64,000 nucleotides of DNA from Paenibacillus oryzisoli (lineage in GTDB: Bacteria; Bacillota; Bacilli; Paenibacillales; NBRC-103111), in assembly GCF_001653565.1 (NCBI RefSeq), contig NZ_LYPB01000047.1:1-64000 (forward strand). The letters run 5' to 3'. The position numbers and the translations under genes are program-made. The notes beneath the pieces are model-generated. The model was not told the origin of the DNA and did no database searches. It saw only the letters and a list, made by a program, of their open reading frames with translations. How positions within the stretch are numbered: position 1 is the stretch's first letter; every line of letters starts with the position of its first letter. Below, one piece after another: positions 8,801 to 17,307 of the stretch.

Positions 8801-8985
8801 AATCCAGCTATCCAACTGATCTCCTACTCCCACCTTCCCGCCCTAAGCCACCCATCACCTGCTTTCGACTGAAACAAATCCAGCTACCCAACTGATTCTC
8901 CTACTCTCACCTTCCCATCCCTGCCCCACCTATCACCTGCTCCCGCCTATAACAAATCCAACTACCTAACTGACTTCCCTACTCC
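8801..8985. repeat. 76-78 bp tandem repeat, about 2.4 units
   Basis: The blocks starting at 8801, 8877 and 8955 align over AATCCAGCTAYCCAACTGAT followed by CTCCTACTC and a CACCTTCCC/CATCACCTG tail. No coding function was recognised; this fills the gap before the GH-A glycosidase. Confidence 0.65.
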
Positions 8986-9064
8986 TATTACACCATCTCC
9001 ACCACGATTCACTCTTGCCGCCTAATGCCGCTGCCGACTCCTTGCCGTTCTCCGCCATAACCAA

Positions 9065-9106
9065 AAAAGCCCCCGAATGAGAACCACTTCTCATTCGGAG
9101 GCTTTC
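9065..9106. terminator. terminator of the GH-A glycosidase gene, bidirectional shape
   Basis: A long stem of GCCCCCGAATGAGAA with TTCTCATTCGGAGGC is flanked by an A-run on the left and T-rich DNA on the right. It lies immediately past the leftward glycosidase stop at 9113. Confidence 0.8.
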
Positions 9107-9112
9107 TCTTAC

Positions 9113-12100
9113 CTACTTCACCTCGACCTGCACCTGCTCAGGTCGATACACCGCCAACAACTCGCCCGCAGAATTCGCGGCGAACATCACCGTACGTTCG
9201 GCTTCCAGCTCGAACGCATAGCTCCGGCCCGTTGCCGGATCGGTCACTTCAATCGGCGTATCCACGCTGAACTCCGAGACGAAGATGAACAGGGCTCCGT
9301 TCTCGAAGCTGAGCTTCCGTCCATACACGCCTGGCAGCTGCCCGCCTTTTACCCACGTCAGTTCGCGCTCAACACCAGCTGCATTCAACGCATACGTGTA
9401 CAGCTTCTCTAACACATCACTGCGCTCACCCAATTCCACTGGGAGTGGACACCAGATCAGCTTGCCTTTGCCCAGCTCGTAGCTGCGAACGACAGCATGT
9501 TGCGAGTTCCAGCCACCGTCATCGGAGAGCGTGGTTTCCTTGTTCAACTGAGCGATCCGTGCGCCAGCGAAGGACACAGGAACCATCTCACCGTCCAACA
9601 CCATCGCCTCTTCGTGGACAATGTTGCCCAGCACCGTTTCACCTACGAGATCGGTCAACCGAGCAACAGGTGCCCAGTACTCGTTCAAACCTAGCGGCCC
9701 TGTAAATAGCAGCGTGCCACCATTATCACGAATATGCGTCGTCAACTTCTCGAGCGCGGCATCACTGAAGTTATGTGCACTTGGTACGATAATCAGCTTC
9801 GGCTGATCCGACGCTAAAGCTTCAAGATGATACTCGCTCAACCCGCGAAACGGCACATTCATCCCATAAGCCAACGTGCGTGTCAGCTTCGCTGTTGCGT
9901 CTCCGGCAACTTTTCGCGTGGAAAAATCATTTGAATACGGGAACACAGCCACAACATCTTCTAATTGACGGCCAACGAAGAGATCGCGAATCTCGCCCAT
10001 GAATGCCCCGAAATCGTACGAAACATCCGCCTCCGGCTTCTCTGTTCCATCAGCCCGCAACGCACCAATATGCGATTCATTGATGTTATTCATATAGAAG
10101 TTGATATTCCAAATCCACTGAACAGCCCCCGCTCCACCTGTTGAGAAGGCATAGGCATATTTGCGCTCCAAAATATTACGCAACTCGTACTCCGAACGCT
10201 TAGCACGCCCATCCGCCGTCTCGACATACATAATGCCCGTTTCTTGAATCAAATTCGGCTTCGTCGACGCCTTGGAGAAGATTCCGTCCCACACCAACTG
10301 ATCCATCAACCACCATGTATGCACCGTCGTATAATCCACAGCCTCCGCGTAAAAGAATGGCGATGGCCGCTGAGCGCCCAATCCCTCATCCTGTCCCACA
10401 GTCGCCAACTGTGCAGGGTTAATACTGCGAATCGTCGCGATGAGTTCCTTCGCCCACCGATTATGCATGTCCATGGTGAACAGGGTGTAGTCCAGCCATG
10501 GGGACCCCTTTTTCTCCAAAGTTTCCGTCGTGTTCATATTCACTTCATCAGGATCCATTAACCGAACGCTCGCGAAGCTTGGCAACTCCACCGGGGACAT
10601 GTTCCAACGCTCTTGCAACTTGCGAATATCACCATGACGCTCCTCCAGCCAAGCTACATACGCTTCGTGCTCGAATGCATCATGTGCGGACTGCGGCCCA
10701 GCAAAAGGCTTGCTCGGATTGAACATCGACGGCTCGTTGATCAGATCCCAATGCACATTCGTCGTTTCCTTATGTCTGGACACCACCGAAGAAATAAACC
10801 GCTTCTGCGCCTCCACGCTGCGCGGATCCAAATACGGATTCACGCCCTCCCACAGCTCTGGTGTAAAAGAGAAGAAATTAAACGTGACTTCGATTCCGTG
10901 TCTTTTGCAAGTCAAAATAAAAGCATCGATACTGCGCAGCACTTCCTCATACGGATGTCCATCTACGAACATAATCTGGCGCCACGCCGACCACACGCCC
11001 GTACGCAGCAGGTTGATACCCGCTTTGACCATTTGCGCAATATCCCGATCCCACACTGCAACGTTCGGCAAGAACAAAAACTTCCTCGCCACATCGCTCG
11101 TCATATACGTCATCCCCACAATCGGGAGCGGACGTCCGTCCTTCCAGAAGTAGTCGCGATCACAGGACATCGGTGTTCCTTCACGAAGCAAGTCAGCATC
11201 ATAACCCCAGAAACCCTGGTTAAACGTGCGTGTCTCCCCCGTATTCGCAACCGCTTTACACACCGCTGTATAGTAACCTGCTTCGATATCAACAGGGATG
11301 TTTACCTTTTTAAAAGAGAGCTCACGTGACGCATTCATCCCGAATTCTGTCGTCCAGACTGGTGTTCCATGCCCCTCTTTCAGTACCTGAACGTGGAATG
11401 TCCAAGACTCATTCGCTGACACAGCTCCTGTACGATTCGCAATTGTCTGCAATTGAACCGTTAAGGCGGCACGATCGCCCGGATCATAACAAGCATAGTT
11501 CGGTTTGAACCAAATTTCTGTTACGCCACGTTTTGTATAGGCTGCTAACTCCACGACTAGTGCAGCCCCGCCATTTTGCCAAAATCCTTCATCCGTGACC
11601 ACATTGGCGAAAATCCACCGTCCCCCCGCGAAGGCTCCCTTCGTATTCTCAAGAAGCACGACCGGCGCTGCCACTTCACGTCCCTCTTGGGAAATCCCCT
11701 TCAGAAGTGGCGTGAAATGTGCATCCATCGGACCACTCGAACCAACTTGACCAGGGTGATCATCAGTCCTAGTCACATGTAGCGCAAATCCAACCGTCGG
11801 TTGAATGGCGAACAGATTTTCCTTGCCTGCCAGTAACGGCAACTCGACATTCGCGATATAACTAGCGATGGGAGCGTCGTCAACGGAAAGGATTTCATGA
11901 ATTTGAAGCTGTTGATGGTACGCCGTTTGCTCGATTTCCAGCTCCCAGCCCTCTGTGCCTTGGTAAGCAGGTACCCGGAAGGGAGCACTGCCTAGGTGCA
12001 CGAATCCTTTGCCCTTACGCGCATGAGTTAGGATGGCTTGCCATGCTGACTTTGGGAAATACCGTCCATGGAGATGGATGAAATTATCTGCCCCTTGATC

Positions 12101-12229
12101 CAGCGCCGCTGCTAGCCCGTCCGCTCCAACTATTTCCCCTAATTCCCCCAGCTGTACAACGGCTTTATCATCGGGCCGAATGCCTTCATACGGAAATGTA
12201 GGATCGTAAAATATGATCGTTGTAAACAT
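9113..12229 (-). CDS. large clan GH-A glycoside hydrolase (GH42/GH5-like) with GATase-like domains
   Basis: About 1038 residues with no signal peptide, so cytoplasmic. The N-terminal 230 residues resemble a class I GATase/ThuA-like alpha-beta domain, followed by a beta-sandwich (about 235-345). A TIM barrel (about 355-740) has WDLINEPSM with putative acid/base Glu499 and NLIQETGIM with putative nucleophile Glu663. A second GATase-like segment (about 830-900, IIVPSAHNFSDAALEKL) precedes a C-terminal beta domain, as in GH42 beta-galactosidases. The start at MFTTII is chosen because GGAGGATG precedes it. It is divergent from a LacI regulator with an operator candidate between. The substrate is unknown; a beta-galactoside or related oligosaccharide is a guess. 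Confidence 0.75.
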   Translation of the reverse strand: MFTTIIFYDPTFPYEGIRPDDKAVVQLGELGEIVGADGLAAALDQGADNFIHLHGRYFPKSAWQAILTHARKGKGFVHLGSAPFRVPAYQGTEGWELEIEQTAYHQQLQIHEILSVDDAPIASYIANVELPLLAGKENLFAIQPTVGFALHVTRTDDHPGQVGSSGPMDAHFTPLLKGISQEGREVAAPVVLLENTKGAFAGGRWIFANVVTDEGFWQNGGAALVVELAAYTKRGVTEIWFKPNYACYDPGDRAALTVQLQTIANRTGAVSANESWTFHVQVLKEGHGTPVWTTEFGMNASRELSFKKVNIPVDIEAGYYTAVCKAVANTGETRTFNQGFWGYDADLLREGTPMSCDRDYFWKDGRPLPIVGMTYMTSDVARKFLFLPNVAVWDRDIAQMVKAGINLLRTGVWSAWRQIMFVDGHPYEEVLRSIDAFILTCKRHGIEVTFNFFSFTPELWEGVNPYLDPRSVEAQKRFISSVVSRHKETTNVHWDLINEPSMFNPSKPFAGPQSAHDAFEHEAYVAWLEERHGDIRKLQERWNMSPVELPSFASVRLMDPDEVNMNTTETLEKKGSPWLDYTLFTMDMHNRWAKELIATIRSINPAQLATVGQDEGLGAQRPSPFFYAEAVDYTTVHTWWLMDQLVWDGIFSKASTKPNLIQETGIMYVETADGRAKRSEYELRNILERKYAYAFSTGGAGAVQWIWNINFYMNNINESHIGALRADGTEKPEADVSYDFGAFMGEIRDLFVGRQLEDVVAVFPYSNDFSTRKVAGDATAKLTRTLAYGMNVPFRGLSEYHLEALASDQPKLIIVPSAHNFSDAALEKLTTHIRDNGGTLLFTGPLGLNEYWAPVARLTDLVGETVLGNIVHEEAMVLDGEMVPVSFAGARIAQLNKETTLSDDGGWNSQHAVVRSYELGKGKLIWCPLPVELGERSDVLEKLYTYALNAAGVERELTWVKGGQLPGVYGRKLSFENGALFIFVSEFSVDTPIEVTDPATGRSYAFELEAERTVMFAANSAGELLAVYRPEQVQVEVK

Positions 12230-12290
12230 GCTCTCATCCTCCAAATAGGTGTGCGGGTTCAATCGCCACGCCATGTTTATTTTGTTATTT

Positions 12291-12305
12291 TTGTTAGCCT
12301 AACAA
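12291..12305. promoter_or_regulatory. perfect 15-bp palindrome, LacI-type operator candidate
   Basis: TTGTTAG-C-CTAACAA lies between the divergent GH-A glycosidase and LacI genes, 62 bp upstream of the glycosidase start. A related half site TTGTTAGGTTA lies at 12419-12429 just before the lacI-type start. Confidence 0.6.
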
Positions 12306-12473
12306 CTCCCGATTATGAACATAATTTACTCACTTTCTGAGTTGCGGTCAATCTTTATTTTGCATACCACCATTAATTACAAGCAGATTGACAATATTGC
12401 CATGATCATGAACAATAGTCTTGTTAGGTTATTTGAAAAATTAACGTATGTTTTACATAGAAGGATGTCACTC

Positions 12474-13547
12474 ATGAGCCCTAAAGTATCTATGCAGCAA
12501 ATTGCTGATCGACTAGGCATGTCCAAGTTCACTGTTTCTCAAGCATTATCTGGTAAATCAGGTGTCAGCGAAGACAACCGTCTTCGAATTCAGGAGACTG
12601 CGAAAGCGATGGGCTATACGCTCCAGCAGAAGCACACGCAACCCATGTCAACTAATCTGCCTGCTGCCAGTCATCTATCAGATGGGGATCCACTCGTCAA
12701 AACCGGAATCTCCCCCTATATCCTGATCTGGATTCAGTCTTCCTATTTGGAGGACAACCCTTTCTGGGGAAAGGTTCTCGCCGGCATTGCCACTGCTAGC
12801 AAAGAGCTGGGTTACGAGCATCTCATCGTTCCCATCGCACCACATCACCAACCCCAGCTGCAGATGCCTTCTTATCTCGATCCGTCGCATTGCATAGGGC
12901 AGTTGTTAGCCGGTACCTTTCCTGCCCAGTCCGTCATTTCATTGAAGCAGAGTGGGCTTCCACTCGTCCTCATCGACCATCATGAATCGCTCATCGAAGT
13001 CGATTGTGTGCTTAATAACAATTTGGATGCTGGCAAAATGGCCTGTCAACGCTTGCTCTCCGCTGGCGCGAAGCGAGTGATCTTCATCGGCGATGATCAA
13101 TTCGCCGTCTCCTTCAAAGAGAGATGGTGGGGCTGCCGCATGGCACTCGAAGATATGGCCGGGCCATCCGAGCACTACCATTTGAAGAAATGGCAAATCG
13201 CCTACGGCGAGCCGCACATGCTCCACCAACTAGAGCGCAAAGTGGCGGCATTGACACCGGAAACCATGCCAGATGGTTTTGTTTGTGCCAATGATCACCT
13301 CGCGCTTGCGCTGTTGCCAATCCTGAAACGTAACGGAATCGATGTCCCCGCACAAATTAAAGTTATTGGGCTGGACAACATTGAAGCCGCCGCCTATGCG
13401 ACACCTGCATTAAGTACAATTGAGCTCGGCAAGGAATTCTTGGGCATTCGAGCTGTCGAAACGCTCCTCTACCGCCTCCAGCATCCAGGCAGACAGGTGG
13501 AGAAAGTGGTGTTATCAGCGCGGTTTATTGCGCGTGATTCTGGCTAG
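12474..13547 (+). CDS. LacI-family transcriptional regulator
   Basis: About 357 residues. The N-terminal HTH and hinge are clear (MQQIADRLGMSKFTVSQALSGKSGVS, of which the HTH is roughly residues 5-30). The rest is a periplasmic-binding-like effector domain with PDGFVCANDHLALALLPIL and KVIGLDNIEAAAYATPALSTI, typical of GalR/LacI members. The ATG at 12474 is chosen because AGAAGG lies about ten bases upstream; the longer frame to 12315 runs through the promoter. It is divergent from the glycosidase gene and probably represses it and itself. The inducer is probably the sugar released by that enzyme. Confidence 0.85.
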   Translation: MSPKVSMQQIADRLGMSKFTVSQALSGKSGVSEDNRLRIQETAKAMGYTLQQKHTQPMSTNLPAASHLSDGDPLVKTGISPYILIWIQSSYLEDNPFWGKVLAGIATASKELGYEHLIVPIAPHHQPQLQMPSYLDPSHCIGQLLAGTFPAQSVISLKQSGLPLVLIDHHESLIEVDCVLNNNLDAGKMACQRLLSAGAKRVIFIGDDQFAVSFKERWWGCRMALEDMAGPSEHYHLKKWQIAYGEPHMLHQLERKVAALTPETMPDGFVCANDHLALALLPILKRNGIDVPAQIKVIGLDNIEAAAYATPALSTIELGKEFLGIRAVETLLYRLQHPGRQVEKVVLSARFIARDSG

Positions 13548-13600
13548 ACGTTTTTGCAAGTTTATGGGGACGCGGCGAGGACATTTCATGTTAGTATTAA

Positions 13601-13787
13601 CTGGAAAATATACAGCTATTTAGGTGAATTTTCCTCAAAAAATCGATTTAACTGTATAATATGTAGCTAAAATCACCGCTCTCACTGAAATTTGCTAATC
13701 AGCGCAAAATTAACTGTATATTTTCCATCAATTGATCATTTGATCGGAAAAACCCGAAATATAACTACATAAAATCCATCTATTTGT
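13601..13787. repeat. dispersed 25-bp repeat, cluster 2 (about four copies)
   Basis: Copies lie at 13601-13622 (minus), 13644-13672 (partial), 13710-13734 (plus) and 13759-13787 (plus). They share the AACTGTATATTTTCCATC core with cluster 1 at 8612-8800. The remaining part of the 13548-14010 gap holds nothing else I recognise. Confidence 0.7.
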
Positions 13788-14010
13788 CTGGAAAACAGCA
13801 TATTTACGATACCCCAGCCACAAACCCCTAATCTGACTCTGCAATTCACATCAACATGTCAAGTCTCACCTACAACTACTCCCACTACTAGCTACATTCA
13901 ACCCAACCCTACTCGCAACCATTAATCGTCCATCCTTATCTCCCTTCCCCCTCACGTCATGCCCATTAAGTCGCTAGCATCACTCCCCCAACTCAACTTC
14001 ATACCGCAAA

Positions 14011-14056
14011 AAAAACAGCGAGTAAGCACGCCCGGTAGGCGTCGTTACTCGCTGTT
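14011..14056 (-). terminator. terminator of the 75-residue hypothetical gene
   Basis: A perfect 12-bp stem of AACAGCGAGTAA with TTACTCGCTGTT is followed on the minus strand by a run of eight T. It sits 25 bp past the stop at 14081. Confidence 0.85.
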
Positions 14057-14080
14057 CTGCATAAAACTAATGAAGTTCGT

Positions 14081-14308
14081 CTAAACACTTGTTGCACAAT
14101 TATCGGGGGATAATGTTTTTCTGCAATCCATACAGTAATCAATATTTTGCAGCATTCCCGAATATTCTACATTATTGAGCGTAAGTTTGTCTTCGTGGAG
14201 ACAAACTTCCTGCAATTGTTTGTTAAGTTCATCTTGCCACTTATATAGCTTAGCTATTTCATTAGAGATAATCTGAATCTCAGTTTTCAATTGTGTATAA
14301 GTTGTCAT
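14081..14308 (-). CDS. small coiled-coil protein with a zinc-ribbon-like tail, function unknown
   Basis: A 75-residue protein I do not recognise. Residues 1-35 are polar, heptad-like helix (QLKTEIQIISNEIAKLYKWQ). The second half has CLHE and CMDC pairs (about residues 36-62) that could hold a metal ion. GGAAGAGG lies before the ATG. It is transcribed alone, with a perfect palindrome at 14328-14355 just upstream of the ribosome binding site and a strong terminator downstream, so it is a real small gene. It could be a small regulator or anti-sigma-like factor; that is a guess. Confidence 0.65.
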   Translation of the reverse strand: MTTYTQLKTEIQIISNEIAKLYKWQDELNKQLQEVCLHEDKLTLNNVEYSGMLQNIDYCMDCRKTLSPDNCATSV

Positions 14309-14327
14309 AAATCAACATCCTCTTCCT

Positions 14328-14355
14328 TTATAAAGAATCTATATATTCTTTATAA
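14328..14355. promoter_or_regulatory. 28-bp perfect palindrome upstream of the small coiled-coil gene
   Basis: TTATAAAGAAT and ATTCTTTATAA form an 11-bp inverted repeat around CTATAT. It lies 20 bp upstream of the start at 14308 and could be an operator or a 5' hairpin in the mRNA. Confidence 0.55.
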
Positions 14356-14485
14356 CGCACATTCACTGCGGATGTTGGAGAATCTTGTATCTCAAATATT
14401 GTAGTTTTTCGTCATTTCTCCCCGATATTTACCCAAACAAGCCTACAACTCACGCATCATGAACATGAGCAGCTCACGTTTTTAC

Positions 14486-14755
14486 CTATTTCGATAAATA
14501 ACTTAACCCGATAGAAACCAGCATGCCCGCAAGCGCAATCCAAAATAAATATGACCGCCCGATGCGTTTCAAACTTTTATCTTGTCGATCCATCGCCGAT
14601 TTTTTCCGATTGCTGCTCGTGTTCGTTTCTTCCTCAAGTTCATTACTCACCTGAGATTTCCAATTCACGAATTGGAAGCCAATGCCGCTAACCACAACAG
14701 CTACCATCATCAAAATTAAAGAACCCATAAATACCTTGTCCGCAATGGACGCCAT
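14486..14755 (-). CDS. small membrane protein with two transmembrane helices
   Basis: About 89 residues. Two hydrophobic helices (VFMGSLILMMVAVVVSGIGF near the N-terminus and YLFWIALAGMLVSIGLSYL at the C-terminus) flank a charged loop rich in Glu, Asn, Ser and Lys. The family is not recognised. The start at MASIAD (14755) is chosen because GAGGT precedes it; the longer frame to 14794 would begin inside a TATAAT-like promoter element. It stands alone, leftward. Hairpin topology with both ends on one side is likely. Confidence 0.6.
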   Translation of the reverse strand: MASIADKVFMGSLILMMVAVVVSGIGFQFVNWKSQVSNELEEETNTSSNRKKSAMDRQDKSLKRIGRSYLFWIALAGMLVSIGLSYLSK

Positions 14756-14871
14756 GCTGCATTCAACCTCACTATCTACCTGTAGTGTACCCATTATACT
14801 TCAAATGGGGGTATAAATACGAACTACGCTATCTTGATGACGTTCACATTCCGACTAATTGAGATCCGTTG

Positions 14872-15263
14872 TCATACTCCCTTGTTGCTACGGTATCTCC
14901 TGATTGGACCACTTGTTTTGACATCAGGTATCACTTTACCTTTTTCAACCAGAGACTTAAGATATTTTACAGCCGTATTTCTATGGATTCCAACAGCTTG
15001 AGCTATTGAAATAGGCGAGTAGGCCTTCGTCTTATTTTCAATAAATTCGAATATTGCTAGTTCCGTTGGAGACAACGCTGGTTGGGCAATATTGGATTCC
15101 GCGGAACCCATCATCACCAGAGCACATGGATAATGAATTTCTTTAGTGAGAAAACTAGACCCTTTTGCAATCGCAGCCGCCGATCTCCTGTGGACGACTT
15201 GATTGGTATTTCCATCCACTTATCGTACGCAGCACGAAGCTGCAAACTCATCTCGTCATTCAT
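14872..15263 (-). pseudogene. HTH transcriptional regulator-like gene split by a frameshift
   Basis: The downstream part encodes a winged-HTH-like domain (LSPTELAIFEFIENK through GIHRNTAVKYLKSLVEKGKV, ending in IRRYRSNKGV). The upstream part is read in another frame from an ATG at 15263 with GGGAG upstream (MNDEMSLQLRAAYDKWMEIP) and runs to a TGA near 15118. Joining the frames near 15155-15165 gives one continuous reading with KGSSFLTKEIHYP. So this is either a recently broken gene, a programmed shift or a sequence error. An ATG-started 115-residue reading alone has no ribosome site. The target genes are unknown. Confidence 0.55.
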
Positions 15264-15300
15264 TTTCCCAACTCCCTCTCCACATTAAGAAAATAAAATA

Positions 15301-15336
15301 GCCGCTAGCACGGAAACGAGTTTCCATGCTAGCGGC
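15301..15336 (-). terminator. terminator of the peroxide-defence operon
   Basis: A near-perfect 17-bp stem (GCCGCTAGCA-GGAAAC with GTTTCC-TGCTAGCGGC) is followed on the minus strand by TATTTTATTTT. It lies between the peroxiredoxin gene and the broken HTH gene. Confidence 0.8.
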
Positions 15337-15459
15337 ATGTTCTTCACGACCTGATCTCACTTCATAATTTACTTCAAGTTACGCAAAATTACAGTAGTTA
15401 TTTGCACTTTTGGCAGCGCTAGCCTACCGCTGACGGCGGGGCTGATCTTGCCGAGTACC

Positions 15460-16032
15460 TTATAGTGTGCGATCGCCTGGCTTCCAGTTCGCTGGGCACA
15501 AACCGCCAGCTTGCAATGCCTGCAGCACACGAAGTGTCTCGTCAACGGAGCGGCCCACATTCATATCTGTAACCACTTGATAGCGAAGCACGCCATCTGG
15601 ATCAATGATGAACAATCCGCGGTGTGCCGCGCCTGTCTCATCATCTAGGACGCCATAGGCACGTGCTGTTTCTTTGGAGAAGTCACTGACCAGCGGGAAC
15701 TTCACAGGGCCAATGCCGTTTTGATCGCGCGGTGTTTGGGTCCAGGCACGATGCGTGTAGACACTGTCTACTGATGCGCCTACGATGTCACAATCGAGAT
15801 CCAAGAACTGCTCGTAATGGTCGCTGAACGCGGTGATTTCCGTCGGACATACGAAAGTGAAATCGAAAGGCCAGAAGAAGAATACGACCCATCTGCCTCG
15901 GTAGTCTTCGAGTGAGATCTTCTCCTCAAGCGTGTCCATATTTTTCGTGGAAAGCAGGGAGAAGCTCGGTGCCGGCAGTCCTATTTTAGCAAAAGTAGTA
16001 GCTTGAGATTGAACAGTAACTTGTTGTGTCAT
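15460..16032 (-). CDS. 2-Cys peroxiredoxin (AhpC/Prx type)
   Basis: A 190-residue cytoplasmic thiol peroxidase reducing H2O2 and organic hydroperoxides. The peroxidatic site FTFVCPTE (Cys62) and the resolving Cys in GGLCPANW (about Cys179) are present, as in typical 2-Cys enzymes. GGAGATCAC precedes the ATG. It is the last gene of a leftward operon after a thioredoxin-reductase-like flavoprotein and a glutaredoxin, which probably form its electron supply chain. A PerR-type box covers the operon promoter. The identical gene trio in Clostridium pasteurianum (Cp34/Cp9/Cp20) is a known precedent for such a system. Confidence 0.9.
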   Translation of the reverse strand: MTQQVTVQSQATTFAKIGLPAPSFSLLSTKNMDTLEEKISLEDYRGRWVVFFFWPFDFTFVCPTEITAFSDHYEQFLDLDCDIVGASVDSVYTHRAWTQTPRDQNGIGPVKFPLVSDFSKETARAYGVLDDETGAAHRGLFIIDPDGVLRYQVVTDMNVGRSVDETLRVLQALQAGGLCPANWKPGDRTL

Positions 16033-16062
16033 GATGTGATCTCCTTTGAGTTTTAGATTAGA

Positions 16063-16302
16063 TTAGCTAGCGATTTCGGCTAGTGCTTTTTTGAGTTTGG
16101 TGACGTTGAGACCTAGAATTTTGTGCTCACCAATGACAGTGACTGGCAGTGACATTAAGCCCATATCGTGAAGCTCTTGCCCGAATTGATCATTCAAATC
16201 AATGTTTCTTTCTTCGAAAGAGACTTCCTGCTCTGTTAAGTATTTTTTCAATTGAACACAATACGGGCAGTTGGTACTGGAATATACGATTACATTTGAC
16301 AT
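16063..16302 (-). CDS. glutaredoxin / NrdH-like redoxin
   Basis: A 79-residue thioredoxin-fold protein with the CPYC active site (residues 12-15) and the cis-Pro loop SLPVTV (about 51-56). It would carry dithiol electrons from the flavoprotein encoded upstream to the peroxiredoxin downstream. AAGGAGATG precedes the ATG. The intergenic spaces of 26 and 30 bp fit a single transcript. Confidence 0.9.
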   Translation of the reverse strand: MSNVIVYSSTNCPYCVQLKKYLTEQEVSFEERNIDLNDQFGQELHDMGLMSLPVTVIGEHKILGLNVTKLKKALAEIAS

Positions 16303-16328
16303 AGTAAGTCATCTCCTTAAGGGTTGAT

Positions 16329-17252
16329 TTATTTGTATTGCGGGATCAATTGAGCCCGTTTATTAATGAATTTGTCAACGGCCATGGCGGCAATCGCACC
16401 ATCCGCAGCGGCAACAACGGCTTGTTTAACTGGCGTACGTCTAACTTCTCCAGCACCGAATACACCAGCAACCGACGATTGCATCGAGCTGTCCAAGATC
16501 ATAAAACCATCATCATCGAGCGGAACTTGCCCCTGTAAGAAGTCTGTACCCGGTTTACTGCCAGATAGGAAAACGAAGACGCCATCCACATCCAGCACTT
16601 CCTCGCCGCCAGCGCTTGTACGAATTCTAAGACCTTGAACCTGCTTATCGCCCAGAACTTCGAGTGGCTTCGTTTTGTAGAGAATGTTCGTGTCTTTCAA
16701 CTCTGGAACGTGGTAAACACCTTGCAATTCAGGCCGTGGAACGACGAAATGGATGGATTTCGTAAACTTGTTTAGCGCCTGTGCTTCTTCAAGGGCTTCT
16801 TCCGAATCTCCAATCACTGCGACTGTCTTCCCTTCGAAAAAAGCCCCATCACATGTCGCACACGTGCTCACGCCGCGTCCCATCAAATTCTCTTCACCAG
16901 GCAGCATACGATTTCGCCCTTTAGAGCCTGTTGCAATAATGATCGACTTGCCTTCAAACATCCCATCAGCGGTAAACACATACTTCGTTTCGCCTTCCAC
17001 ATCCACATCGGTAATCGTCGTCTGGATGAATTCGGCTCCGAAGCCTTTGGCTTGATCGCGCATCGTATCCAGCAGATCCTTACCTGACATTTCCCCAACG
17101 ACACCGGGATAATTCGCAATTTTATGCGTAATGGCTAGTGCTCCTGTATTCGGCGCTTTATCAATAACTAACGTCTTCAAATTCCCTCGTGCTGTATAAA
17201 TCGCCGCAGAAGCTCCAGCAGGACCAGCTCCAACAATAATGACATCGTGCAT
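16329..17252 (-). CDS. thioredoxin-reductase-like flavoprotein with degenerate NADPH motifs
   Basis: A 307-residue, two-domain FAD protein. The FAD loop GAGPAGASAAIY (about residues 8-19), redox CATCDG (Cys131/Cys134) and the C-terminal GAGEVR region match TrxR. The usual NADPH loop GGGxxA is replaced by IGDSEEA (147-153) and the HRR motif by VPRP (171-174), so NADPH use is doubtful. NADH, ferredoxin or another donor is possible. It is the first gene of the operon and the likely electron entry for glutaredoxin and peroxiredoxin. AAAGGAGT precedes the ATG. Confidence 0.85.
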   Translation of the reverse strand: MHDVIIVGAGPAGASAAIYTARGNLKTLVIDKAPNTGALAITHKIANYPGVVGEMSGKDLLDTMRDQAKGFGAEFIQTTITDVDVEGETKYVFTADGMFEGKSIIIATGSKGRNRMLPGEENLMGRGVSTCATCDGAFFEGKTVAVIGDSEEALEEAQALNKFTKSIHFVVPRPELQGVYHVPELKDTNILYKTKPLEVLGDKQVQGLRIRTSAGGEEVLDVDGVFVFLSGSKPGTDFLQGQVPLDDDGFMILDSSMQSSVAGVFGAGEVRRTPVKQAVVAAADGAIAAMAVDKFINKRAQLIPQYK

Positions 17253-17307
17253 CTGTAATGCACTCCTTTCATAAAGCCCTACACAATAATTAATAATAGA
17301 TATTAGA

